Assembly: GCA_030693515.1 (NCBI GenBank)
Contig: JAUYAK010000063.1
Span: forward strand, 1 to 64,000
Reading direction: 5' to 3'
Source: Opitutaceae bacterium
GTDB taxonomy: Bacteria > Verrucomicrobiota > Verrucomicrobiia > Opitutales > Opitutaceae
Length of the DNA: 64,000 nt
Part shown: positions 56,201-64,000 of the stretch, piece by piece
How the letters are laid out: every line of letters starts with the position of its first letter
Numbering within the stretch: the first letter of the stretch is position 1
Made by a program: the position numbers and the translations under genes
Notes under the pieces: model-generated
The model's database searches: none
Seen by the model: only the letters and a program-made list of their open reading frames with translations
Told to the model about the DNA's origin: nothing

Positions 56201-58765
56201 TGGCTCGCCCAACGCCTCGAGTGGATGGACGGCGCACCGCAGCAGATCAACCCCACCACAGTCGCCGAACGCCTCAAGCCGACCGAGGTGCTCGACGCCG
56301 TCACAGGCCGGCCGCAATACGGCGGCAACGTCCCCGTCGGTTTCCAATTCCGCCTCCACAACCCCAACCCCGCCGGGGGCACCACCTACTACACGATCGA
56401 CGGCGCCGATCCGCGACAAGTGGGCGGCGCGCTTGATGCATCCGCGCTCCCGGCCACCACCGGCACCGTGGCCGCCTCACCAGTCCTCACCGCCGGGCAA
56501 TCGTGGAAATGGCTGCTGCCCTCCGCCGCACCGGCCAACGACCCCGCCGGGCTCACGTGGACTGCCCCGGCCTATGCCGACAGCTCATGGAGCAGCGGCG
56601 CCGCCCCGCTCGGCTACGGCGAGACCAGCGGCCTCGCGACCAACATCTCGCCGGTCGCACCCAACTACACGGCGTTCGACGCCGAGCCCGGCCCGGCCTA
56701 CTTCCGCACGACCTTCACCGCCACCGGCACCACGGGCCTGACGAGCGTATTTTTCGAGATCATGGCCGACGACGGCGCCGTGGTTTATCTCAATGGCGTC
56801 GAGGCCGCGCGCATCAACTATCCCCTGGCACCGACTCCCGCCACCTACACGCAGGAAGCGCTCGGCCCCATCGATCCCGGCAGCAATTACACGGGCACCG
56901 AGACAATGTTTGTCGCCGTGCCCTTCGATCGCTCGCTGCTCCGCGAGGGCGTCAACACGATCGCCGTCGAGGTCCACCAGGCGATCTACGCCTTCCCGCC
57001 CAATCCAACGAACCCTTATCCGCGCAACGATTTTTCCGACCTGCGCTTCGACTTGCGCATCGGCGGCCACACGGCGTCGGCGCCCGGCACCGTCATCGCG
57101 CTGCCGTCTTCCGGCGTCCATACCGTGCGCACGCGCATCCGCAGCGGCACCACGTGGTCGCCGCTGACCGAGGCGACGTTTGTCCTCGATGCGACGCCCG
57201 CGACGGCGGCCAACCTCGTCGTCAGCGAGCTGCATTATCATCCGACCGACCCCACCCCAGCAGAGCTGGCGGCGGGCTTTAACAGCGGCAACGACTTCGA
57301 GTTTATCGAGCTGATGAACATCTCCCGCACGCAGTCCGTCGATCTTAGCGGCGTGAAACTCGATGATGCGGTCCAGTTCGACTTCGCGACCGTCGCCCCG
57401 GCGCTGCGCATTGTGCCGCCGGGCGGGCGCGTGGTCATCGTGGAGAACACGGCCGCTTTCGCCTCGCGGTTGGAAGCCGGCGCCGCGCCCGTCGTGGTGG
57501 GCGCCTATGTTGGAAATCTCTCCAACAGCAGCGAGCAACTGATCGTCCGCGCCGCGAACGGCGCCCTCATCAAGCAATTTACCTATCGCGATTCCTTCCC
57601 CTGGCCGGAGGAGGCGGACGGCCAGGGCTCAAGCTTGGTGCTGAACAATCCCTACTCAAATCCCGACCACACGCTCGCGAGCAGTTGGCATGCGAGCCCG
57701 CCCGTCGCGCCGGCGAGACCCGCCCCCACGCCGCCAGCGCCGCTCATCGCTACTCAGCCCGCGGCGCAAAGCGTGCTGTTCGGCAGCAGCGCCACCTTCT
57801 CCTCCTCAGCCAGCGAAACGGGATTCGTCTGGTATCAGTGGCTGAAGGATGGCGTGCCGGTCGAGGGAGCCACCAAGACCACCCTGACGCTGAGCGCCCC
57901 GTCGCCCGCCATCGCCGGCGCCTACTCGTTGACGGCCTCGAACGCCGGTGGCTCCGTCATGAGCACCGCGGCCGCCCTGGAAGTCGTCACCGGCAGTGCG
58001 CTGTCCAATCTCTCGGTGCGCACCACGATGGCTGTCGGGCAGACGTTCACGCTCGGGGCCGTCGTGCGCGGCGGCGCCAAGAATATCCTCATCCGGGCCG
58101 CCGGCCCTGCGCTGGCGGCCTTTGGTCTCAACGGCATGGCCGATCCCAAGCTGGAACTCTTCGCCGCCGGCGGCACCACGCCGATCGCGACCAACGACGA
58201 CTGGCCCGGCTCGCTCGCGAGCGTGTTTGCGTCGGTCGGAGCCTTCGGGTTTCCCGTCGGCTCCAGGGATGCCGCCCTGAGCCAAGTCCTGACGGGCGCC
58301 TTTAGTGTGCGCGCCACCGGCACCGGGCCCGGGGTAATTTTGGTCGAAGCCTACGACACCACGGGCGGGACGTCGCCTCGCCTCGTCAACGTCTCGGCGC
58401 GCAATCGCGTGGGCACAGGTGACGATATTCTCATCGCGGGATTCTCGGTCGTCGGCACCGGCAGCAAACAGCTGCTCATCCGCGCCGTCGGCCCGACGCT
58501 CGCGACCTTTGGCGTCCCCGGCCCCCTCGCCGATCCCATCCTCCGCGTCGTCGATGCGCGAGGCACGACCATCGGCGCCAACGACAACTGGACGGCCGCG
58601 CTCTCCTCCGTGTTTGTCCAAGTCGGCGCCTTCCCCTTGGCCGCCGCGAGCCGCGATGCCGCGCTCCTGCTGACGATCCCGGCCAGCGGCACCTACACCA
58701 TCCAAGTCTCCGGCGTGAACAACGGCACCGGCGAAGCGCTGGTCGAAGTCTACGAGGTTTACTGA
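53240..58765 (+). CDS. CotH-kinase and lamin-tail-domain giant exported protein
   Basis: This 1841-residue protein has a signal peptide (MPPAFPAPGWKAFVLAAILP). Domains in order: a beta-sandwich with G-F-N-L-S-F-G-P-A-L, a lamin-tail domain (about residues 290-400, V-V-I-E-E-I-M-A-D-N), a chitobiase-C-like beta domain, a CotH-like kinase domain (G-T-H-V-R-G-E-S-S-S-G, N-Y-L-M-Q-Q and F-W-D-V-D-R-S-L-G-N), further beta domains, a second lamin-tail domain (N-L-V-V-S-E-L-H-Y-H-P), an Ig-like domain (Y-Q-W-L-K-D-G-V-P) and two similar C-terminal repeats (I-L-I-R-A-A-G-P and L-L-I-R-A-V-G-P). CotH kinases phosphorylate spore or envelope proteins in other organisms; a surface role here is inferred. 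ATG 53240 is chosen for the signal peptide. Confidence 0.88.
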   Translation: MPPAFPAPGWKAFVLAAILPAALPAATFTHNFNSLAGFTPNGSINTSIVLSGGLLNGAAANATLISNRKDLNGTGATNVGIVMAGVGSTGATALRLADKATGSATAALVLPVLDPNATVTEFTVTLRLLMDRTANAVPADGFNLSFGPALSGVGGAGGHLAAYGLVVNFDTYQNSTADPRSIEVLADANSVGNFLAANLPGGNFTYDQTFRTVTLHWDSVNGLDLTYDGIAIFTRLPTPGFIPTVGCNFALNAATGGLMQDVFIDDLSITTVTTPVAPVATNGVVIEEIMADNASGLEDEDLARPDWIDLYNGSAAPVSLAGWWLDYTAAAGTAAPPARYTLPNLTIPAFGHQIVFASGKNRFTNVRPHTNFTLQKEGGTLTLSRADGTAVHALTYGPQQEDVSFGGLGSAQTGGYFEIPSPGATNTGRQAAGRRLAAPVFFKPGVVPLADQPSAVITSALAMGIQLPAGAPAGAEIRYTLNTTEPTETSTLYSGPLEITAGTSVKARVFAPGFLPSKTGNRAFIWLSAAADTNATTLINVASNYNASGQPFSSNLPVIVLDSYLRNVDALTNPAGLRPFRFTQIAVYDVKPGTNRASFAHAPDQVLRGGTHVRGESSSGQPERPYALEFWKEDEDDDRNEPLLGMPSDSDWVLQSLYLDKSLMRNYLMQQAMLAANGPGAGVRCRFVEVFFNQGNTTLDYADYRGVYLLMEKPNRGRERVDIAKLNDSMSDPALLDGGFIFKNDKLPYHYRINAASNPAVPGSSRDYDIADPEPPTAAQAAALVGWLNRMTTALAAPDYNQPASPNYYGKWIHERSFIDRTLWLELCKEVDAYTFSYYFSKDRNGPLKAFPFWDVDRSLGNANYANSNAPFGMKWWNVGSNYTYYSRLDDDPEFNDRYWNRWTALRRSIFAQDTLFDRIEATYALLTDGSRADIVNTANATTMAVQVPAARHYRRYPILGINSNPSGQAGQVHRTTWRQEVEALKSWLAQRLEWMDGAPQQINPTTVAERLKPTEVLDAVTGRPQYGGNVPVGFQFRLHNPNPAGGTTYYTIDGADPRQVGGALDASALPATTGTVAASPVLTAGQSWKWLLPSAAPANDPAGLTWTAPAYADSSWSSGAAPLGYGETSGLATNISPVAPNYTAFDAEPGPAYFRTTFTATGTTGLTSVFFEIMADDGAVVYLNGVEAARINYPLAPTPATYTQEALGPIDPGSNYTGTETMFVAVPFDRSLLREGVNTIAVEVHQAIYAFPPNPTNPYPRNDFSDLRFDLRIGGHTASAPGTVIALPSSGVHTVRTRIRSGTTWSPLTEATFVLDATPATAANLVVSELHYHPTDPTPAELAAGFNSGNDFEFIELMNISRTQSVDLSGVKLDDAVQFDFATVAPALRIVPPGGRVVIVENTAAFASRLEAGAAPVVVGAYVGNLSNSSEQLIVRAANGALIKQFTYRDSFPWPEEADGQGSSLVLNNPYSNPDHTLASSWHASPPVAPARPAPTPPAPLIATQPAAQSVLFGSSATFSSSASETGFVWYQWLKDGVPVEGATKTTLTLSAPSPAIAGAYSLTASNAGGSVMSTAAALEVVTGSALSNLSVRTTMAVGQTFTLGAVVRGGAKNILIRAAGPALAAFGLNGMADPKLELFAAGGTTPIATNDDWPGSLASVFASVGAFGFPVGSRDAALSQVLTGAFSVRATGTGPGVILVEAYDTTGGTSPRLVNVSARNRVGTGDDILIAGFSVVGTGSKQLLIRAVGPTLATFGVPGPLADPILRVVDARGTTIGANDNWTAALSSVFVQVGAFPLAAASRDAALLLTIPASGTYTIQVSGVNNGTGEALVEVYEVY

Positions 58766-58786
58766 GCGCCCGCGCCGAAGCGCAGG

Positions 58787-60223
58787 CTACTGCTTCTCGG
58801 CGCGCTTCTTCTTCCCACCCTTTTTCTTCGCTTCCGACTTGGCCGCGTCATTCTTCGTCGGCATCGGCGCGTTGATGCCGCTGCGCCAGGCGACGAGCTG
58901 CGCGTGCAGTTCCTTCGCCTTCGCTGCATTCGTCGTCGCGAGATTATTCTTTTCCCCGATGTCTTCGCGGAGGTTGTAGAGTTCGAGCCGGCCGTCCTCA
59001 AGGAACTCCATCAGCTTCCAATCTCCCGCCATGATCGTCGTCACCGGCGTTGTGCGCCACTGATCGGTGCCGGCGCCGAGGTAGCCGGGAAAATGCTGGT
59101 AGATCGCCGGGCGCGCGAGCTTCGCCGCGCTGCCGAGCATCAGGGGCGCGAGGTTCTCGCCGTCGAAAACCTGCTGGGCCGGCAGCTTGGCGCCTGCGAG
59201 TGCCGCGCATGTGGGATAGACATCGACGTGGATCGTCGGCGTGTCGTTGGTGCTGCCGGGGGCGATGCGGCCGGGCCAGCGCACAATCAACGGCACGCGC
59301 GTGCCGCCTTCGTAGAGGCTGCCCTTGCCGGAGCGCAGCGGGGCGTTGTCGGTGACGTCGCTGCCGTCCTTTTTTACCCCCTCGCGCACGTAGCCGCCCA
59401 CGCCGCCGTTGTCGCTGGAGAAGATGAGCACGGTGTTGTCCGCGAGCTTCAGCTCGTCGAGCAGCGCCATGATCCGGCCCACGCTCTCATCGACGCTCGC
59501 GATCATCGCGGCGTAAACGGGGTTGCTATGGCCGCCGACCCCGGGCTTGGCCTTGAACTTCGCGATCAAATCCGCCTTGGCCTGATAGGGCGAGTGGACG
59601 CCAAAATGCGGCAGGTAGAGGAAGAACGGGCCGTCCTGCTTGCGCTTGATGAAATCGACCGCGCGGTCGGTGAGAAAATCGGCGAGATATTGGCCCTGAG
59701 GGTAGGCGGTTTTAGGCGCGGTCTCGAAATCAAAATGCCGCCCGTTGCTGACGATCGCTTCGTCGAAGCCCCGGCGACCGGGCATGTAGTCGCCTTGCTG
59801 CCCGATGTGCCATTTGCCAAACATCGCGGTCGCGTAGCCCGCCGCCTTGATCGTCTGCGGGAGAATCACGCGGTCCAAGGGGAGCTGAGTGACATTGTCC
59901 ACCGGACGCAGCGGCCGCGTGCTCCAGTCGAAGCGATCGATGCCGCCGACGGTGTAGGTGCCGGTGCGCGCGCCATACTGGCCGCTCATCAGGGCGGCGC
60001 GCGTCGGCGCGCAGTTCTGGCAGTTGTGGTAGTTGGTGAAACGCATCCCTTGCGCGGCGAGCCGGTCGATGTTCGGTGTCTCGTAGTATTTGGACCCGTT
60101 GACCGCGATGTCCGTGTAGCCGAGGTCGTCGGCGAGGATGTAGACGATGTTGGGCCGGGTCGCGGGCGCGGCGGTGGCGGCGCCGAAGGTAAGCACGGGG
60201 AAAAGACAGCGAATGAGTTTCAT
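58787..60223 (-). CDS. Type I sulfatase
   Basis: This 478-residue exported enzyme hydrolyses sulfate esters. It has a signal peptide (MKLIRCLFPVLTFGAATAAP), the metal-binding start N-I-V-Y-I-L-A-D-D-L-G, and the nucleophile motif C71-A-P-T-R, where C71 must be converted to formylglycine. G-K-W-H-I-G and S-S-D-N-G-G are further sites. The C-terminal tail is lysine-rich (A-K-K-K-G-G-K-K-K-R). ATG 60223 is chosen; upstream residues are not signal-like. It diverges from the PSD1 gene. Confidence 0.93.
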   Translation of the reverse strand: MKLIRCLFPVLTFGAATAAPATRPNIVYILADDLGYTDIAVNGSKYYETPNIDRLAAQGMRFTNYHNCQNCAPTRAALMSGQYGARTGTYTVGGIDRFDWSTRPLRPVDNVTQLPLDRVILPQTIKAAGYATAMFGKWHIGQQGDYMPGRRGFDEAIVSNGRHFDFETAPKTAYPQGQYLADFLTDRAVDFIKRKQDGPFFLYLPHFGVHSPYQAKADLIAKFKAKPGVGGHSNPVYAAMIASVDESVGRIMALLDELKLADNTVLIFSSDNGGVGGYVREGVKKDGSDVTDNAPLRSGKGSLYEGGTRVPLIVRWPGRIAPGSTNDTPTIHVDVYPTCAALAGAKLPAQQVFDGENLAPLMLGSAAKLARPAIYQHFPGYLGAGTDQWRTTPVTTIMAGDWKLMEFLEDGRLELYNLREDIGEKNNLATTNAAKAKELHAQLVAWRSGINAPMPTKNDAAKSEAKKKGGKKKRAEKQ

Positions 60224-60324
60224 GGCGGGGATTCTCGCCGCGACGCTCGCGCGCACCGCCGCCTCCAGCAAGGGCAATTCCCCGCCAGCCCGGGCGCTTG
60301 AAAGTTCTCGGTTCGGCGCCAATC

Positions 60325-63300
60325 GTGCGGGCCACTTTCCTCCGCGTGCCTCCCCGTGTCGCCATCCTCCTCGCCGCCTGTGCGCTCGTCACGCCCGGCT
60401 TGGCTGCGCCCGCGGCCCTCGCCCCAGCCGACGCGGAGTTTTTCGAAAGCCGCATCCGTCCCGTGCTGGCGCAGGATTGCTACGAGTGCCACCGCACCGG
60501 CGGAAAGATGAAAGCCGGCCTCGCCCTCGATCATCGCGCCGCGCTGCTCAAGGGCGGCGACACCGGCCCGGCCATCATTCCCGGCGACCCGAAGCAGAGT
60601 CTGCTCCTCCAAGCCATCCGCCACGAGCACGACGACCTCGCGATGCCCAAGGCCGGCGCGAAGCTCGACGCTGCGGTCATCGCCGACTTCGAACGCTGGG
60701 TCGCCCGCGGCGCGCCGGACCCGCGCGACGCACCGCCGACCGAGGCGCAGGTCGCCGCCGACACCGACTGGCCGGCCGTCATGGCGCGCCGCAAGGCTTG
60801 GTGGAGTTTTCAACCCATCCGCCAAGTCGCCCCGCCCCCTGGCCCGGCCACCCATCCGGTGGATCGATTCCTCGACGCGAAGATCACCACTGCAGGCCTC
60901 GCGGCCGCGCCGCGCGCCGATGCGGCGGCCCTGCACCGCCGGCTCAGTTTCGCCCTCACCGGGCTCCCGCCCGACGTCGCCGATCTTACCACCGAACTGT
61001 CTCCGGCCCCATTCACCGCGCGCGTGGATGCCCTGCTCGCCTCGCCCCGCTTCGGCGAACGCTGGGCCCGCCACTGGATGGATTGGGTCCGCTACGCCGA
61101 CTCCCACGGCAGCGAGGGCGATCCTCTGATTCCCAACGCCTGGCGCTACCGCGACTATCTCATCCGCGCCCTCAACGCCGATGTGCCTTACGACCAGCTC
61201 ATCCTTGAGCACCTCGCCGGCGATCGCCTCCCGCAGCCGCGCCTCAATGCCGCGCTCGGTCTCAACGAATCCGCTCTCGGTGTCGCGCAGCTGCGCATGG
61301 TGCTGCACGGCTTCGCGCCCACGGATGCCCTTGAGGAACTCGTCCGCTTCACCGACGATCAGATCAACACGGTCTCGAAGGCTTTCCTCGCCCTCACGCT
61401 CTCGTGCGCGCGCTGTCACGATCACAAGTTCGACCCGCTCAGCCAGCGCGACTTCACGGCGTGGCACGGCATCTTCAGCTCGACCGCGCCCGCCCAGCTC
61501 GCCGTCGATGCCCCCGATCCCGCCGAGCCCGCGCTGCGCGCCAGCCTCCGCCAAACGAAATCCCAGCTCCGCGCCGCGCTCGCCGAGGCGTGGCTGGCCG
61601 ACGCCGATGCCCTCCCCGCCCGCCTCACCACCCCCGATGCCGCGCTGAACAAGTCCATCGCCGCCGCGAAATCAGCCGAGTCCGCGCTCCATCCCTTTTA
61701 TCTCCTCGCACAAGGCGCCACCCCGGCCGCGGCGCTCGAACCCTGGCGCAATCAGCTCGACGGCATTGCGCGCCACCACGGGCGCACGTTTCCCTACCGC
61801 TGGGATCTCTCGCGCGTCGACGATACTTCATCCTGGCGGCGCGATGGCCCGCGCATGGGCACCGCGAGTGCGGCGGGCGATTTCGCGGTCGCCGCGGAGG
61901 GTGATCGCGTGGTCGTCGGCGTCTACCCGGCCGGCCTCTACTCGCACCTCGACTCGACCAAGGACCGCGGCCTCCTGCTTTCGCCGCGCGTGCATCTCGC
62001 CGAGAAATACGATCTTTGGCTGCGGCTCGCCGGCGAGGGCGGGGCGTTCGCCCGCTACGTGGTCCAGAACTATCCGCGCGACGGCACGGTCTATCCCGTG
62101 CAGAAAATCGCCGGCATCGGCCCGCGCTGGATCAAGCAGCCGCTCGGCTATTGGCAGGGCGATCAGATCCACATCGAGTTCTCCACCGCCTCCGATCAAC
62201 CCGTGCTGGCGAATCCCGCGGCCACGCGCTCGTGGATTGGCGTTTCCGAGGTGCTCCTCGTGCGCGCGGGCGAACTCGGGCCGTTCGAAGCGTGGCCGTT
62301 TGCCGCGCCGCTGCTCGCCGCGTGTGGTGAACCCACGACGACCGATGATCTCGCCGCGGGCTTTGCCGCCGCGCTGCGACTCAGCGTGCGCGTTTGGCGC
62401 GAGGAGCGCGCCACCGATGGCGACGCCGAGCTGCTCGACCAGTTCCTCCGCGCCGGCCTCCTCCGCAACCAACCGGCGCAACTGCCCGCCGTCGCGCCCG
62501 TGCTCGCCGCCTGGCGGGCCCAAGAGACCGCACTCCGCATCCCCACCCGCGCCCCGGGCGTGATCGAAACGTTCGCCGCCGACGCCCCGCTCTTCGCGCG
62601 CGGCGACCATCGGCAGCCTGGCGAACTCGTCCCGCGCCGTTTTCTCGAGGCGATTGATGCGACGCCTTATCAGGTCACCGACAGCGGCCGTCTCGCCCTC
62701 GCCCGCGATCTGGTGCGGCCCGACAATCCGCTCACCGCGCGCGTCATCGTCAATCGCGTGTGGCACCACCTCTTCGGCCGCGGGCTCGTGGCGACGCCCG
62801 ATAACTTTGGCCGCATGGGGGAGACACCATCGCACCCCGAACTGCTCGACTGGCTCGCCACGTGGTTCGTCGAGCACCGCTGGTCCATCAAGGCGCTCGT
62901 GCGCCTGCTTGTGACGAGCGACGCGTGGCAGCACGCCAGTTCGCCCCCGCCCGGCGCCCTCGAACGCGATCCGGACAACCGGCTTCTCTCGCACGCCTCC
63001 GTGCGACGGCTCGAGGCCGAGGCCATCCGCGACGCGCTGCTCGCCGTGTCGGGCGCCCTGCAAATCAACGAGATGTTCGGCCCACCTGTGCTCGGCGCCA
63101 CCCCGCGCCGCAGCGTCTATCTGCGCGTGAAACGCAACGACCTCGACCCGTTCCTCACGGCCTTCGATGCGCCCGTGCCCGCCGCACCCACCGGCCGGCG
63201 CGATGTGACCAACGTCCCCGCGCAGTCGCTCGCGCTCCTGAACGATCCGTTTGTGCGCCAGCTCGCCGAACAATGGGCCGCGCGGCTCGCGGCCGATCCC

Positions 63301-63492
63301 ACCCTCGCCGCTCCGACCGATCGCATTCGCGTCCTCTATACCGGAGCCTTCGCGCGCCCGCCCACGGCGGAAGAACTCGCGCGGGCGCTCGCGTTCCTCC
63401 GTGACGCGGAGCACAGCCGCGCATCGGCCGCGCCGTGGGCCGATCTCGCGCACGCGCTTTTCAACGCGAAGGAGTTTATTTTTCTCCCATGA
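60325..63492 (+). CDS. PSD1 protein (DUF1549/DUF1553), second copy
   Basis: This exported protein of about 1055 residues has a signal peptide (ending A-L-V-T-P-G-L-A-A), a cytochrome c type domain with C-Y-E-C-H near residue 55, a DUF1549 domain ([24 protein letters not shown]) and a DUF1553 domain ([13 protein letters not shown]). About 250 extra residues between the two domains form a beta-rich insert not present in the 39970 copy. Start codon is uncertain: GTG 60325 is used, TTG 60298 and GTG 60343 are alternatives. It overlaps the following DUF1501 gene by ATGA. Confidence 0.9.
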   Translation: MRATFLRVPPRVAILLAACALVTPGLAAPAALAPADAEFFESRIRPVLAQDCYECHRTGGKMKAGLALDHRAALLKGGDTGPAIIPGDPKQSLLLQAIRHEHDDLAMPKAGAKLDAAVIADFERWVARGAPDPRDAPPTEAQVAADTDWPAVMARRKAWWSFQPIRQVAPPPGPATHPVDRFLDAKITTAGLAAAPRADAAALHRRLSFALTGLPPDVADLTTELSPAPFTARVDALLASPRFGERWARHWMDWVRYADSHGSEGDPLIPNAWRYRDYLIRALNADVPYDQLILEHLAGDRLPQPRLNAALGLNESALGVAQLRMVLHGFAPTDALEELVRFTDDQINTVSKAFLALTLSCARCHDHKFDPLSQRDFTAWHGIFSSTAPAQLAVDAPDPAEPALRASLRQTKSQLRAALAEAWLADADALPARLTTPDAALNKSIAAAKSAESALHPFYLLAQGATPAAALEPWRNQLDGIARHHGRTFPYRWDLSRVDDTSSWRRDGPRMGTASAAGDFAVAAEGDRVVVGVYPAGLYSHLDSTKDRGLLLSPRVHLAEKYDLWLRLAGEGGAFARYVVQNYPRDGTVYPVQKIAGIGPRWIKQPLGYWQGDQIHIEFSTASDQPVLANPAATRSWIGVSEVLLVRAGELGPFEAWPFAAPLLAACGEPTTTDDLAAGFAAALRLSVRVWREERATDGDAELLDQFLRAGLLRNQPAQLPAVAPVLAAWRAQETALRIPTRAPGVIETFAADAPLFARGDHRQPGELVPRRFLEAIDATPYQVTDSGRLALARDLVRPDNPLTARVIVNRVWHHLFGRGLVATPDNFGRMGETPSHPELLDWLATWFVEHRWSIKALVRLLVTSDAWQHASSPPPGALERDPDNRLLSHASVRRLEAEAIRDALLAVSGALQINEMFGPPVLGATPRRSVYLRVKRNDLDPFLTAFDAPVPAAPTGRRDVTNVPAQSLALLNDPFVRQLAEQWAARLAADPTLAAPTDRIRVLYTGAFARPPTAEELARALAFLRDAEHSRASAAPWADLAHALFNAKEFIFLP

Positions 63493-64000
63493 ATCCGTGG
63501 ATCACCCGCCGCGAGATGCTCCGCCGCTGTTCGACCGGCTTCGGTTATCTGGCGTTGTCCGGCCTGCTCGCGACTCCCGGCCGCAGCGCCGGGCGGCCGT
63601 CCGCGCCGCACTTCCGGCCCCGCGCGAAGAACGTGATCTTCCTCTACATGTCGGGCGGTGTCTCGCATCTCGACTCCTTCGATCCCAAGCCGCTCCTCGC
63701 CCGGCTCGCCGGCCAGCCCATGCCCGCGAAGCTGGAGCGCACGCAGTTCAACAAGAACGGCACCGTCTTCCCCAGCCCCTTTGAGTTCGCCCGCCACGGC
63801 GGGAGCGGACTCGAGATCAGCTCCATGTTCCCGCAGATCGCCCGCCATTGCGCCGACGACCTCTGTGTTGTCCGATCGATGACGTCCAAGGTCAGCGAGC
63901 ACGCGCAGGGGAATTATTTTTTCCACACGGGCTTCCCGACGATGGGCTTCCCCAGCGCCGGCGCCTGGATCAACTACGGGCTCGGCACCGCCAACCGCGA
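63489..64000 (+). CDS. DUF1501 exported protein, cut by the window end
   Basis: The first 170 residues are visible. They start with a twin-arginine-type signal, [14 protein letters not shown], followed by [17 protein letters not shown], the start of the DUF1501 domain. It begins inside the stop codon of the PSD1 gene and is the second such pair in the window. Confidence 0.9.
   Translation, partial: MNPWITRREMLRRCSTGFGYLALSGLLATPGRSAGRPSAPHFRPRAKNVIFLYMSGGVSHLDSFDPKPLLARLAGQPMPAKLERTQFNKNGTVFPSPFEFARHGGSGLEISSMFPQIARHCADDLCVVRSMTSKVSEHAQGNYFFHTGFPTMGFPSAGAWINYGLGTANR

Overview
The window is very GC-rich chromosomal DNA with the gene content of a Verrucomicrobiota bacterium, most likely of the Opitutaceae. 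The main signs are three long TonB-dependent receptors of the verrucomicrobial type, two pairs of a cytochrome-type PSD1 (DUF1549/DUF1553) protein with a DUF1501 protein, a PVC-type haem-binding dehydrogenase, a sulfatase, several Gfo/Idh/MocA oxidoreductases and a CotH/lamin-tail giant protein. No rRNA, tRNA or CRISPR array was seen. The assignment rests on family recognition alone, because no database search was possible.

Layout. 1-514 holds the tail of an IS3-type transposase next to a GxxExxY gene that has lost its start. 562-12323 holds hemL, an S55-like secreted protein, a TonB receptor, a PVC haem protein and a secreted beta-propeller protein. 12403-19458 is mostly housekeeping: xerC and mazG on the minus strand, then trpC, a DUF5069 gene, rsmA, two exported proteins, a GNAT acetyltransferase and an isoaspartyl peptidase. 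19459-20676 is a debris zone with a low-GC lipoprotein gene, a transposase remnant and several palindromic repeats. 20677-30270 is a pectin-type locus, a PL26-like exo-rhamnogalacturonan lyase between two TonB receptors. 30742-37234 has a formylglycine-enzyme-like protein, pyruvate carboxylase, a MazF/PemK-type toxin module, a broken copy of the pyc 3' end and an AbiJ-like gene. 37395-44035 includes a YkgJ protein, an oxidoreductase and the first PSD1-DUF1501 pair. 44137-53112 looks like a catabolic cluster: MetE-like protein, an unrecognised TIM-barrel-like protein, a PhyH dioxygenase, a sodium-solute symporter, an oxidoreductase and a mutarotase-like protein. 53240-64000 has the CotH giant protein, a sulfatase and a second PSD1-DUF1501 pair, the last gene running off the window.

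The most interesting layer is not a gene. Short palindromic repeats occur in many gaps and in some genes, usually as inverted pairs. Most have a GTAG or GTGG (sometimes GCAG) foot followed by a hairpin, and the stems vary in a compensatory way. This is the architecture of REP/BIME elements mobilised by RAYT (TnpA-REP) transposases. In this window they pair up as BIMEs, nest inside each other, supply the mazG stop codon and part of the XerC N-terminus. A separate repeat type sits in frame at two linkers of pyruvate carboxylase. Two further small hairpins have landed behind two ATGA tetranucleotides in the duplicated biotin-domain copy, where the intact pyc copy shows the empty site. No RAYT gene lies in the window.
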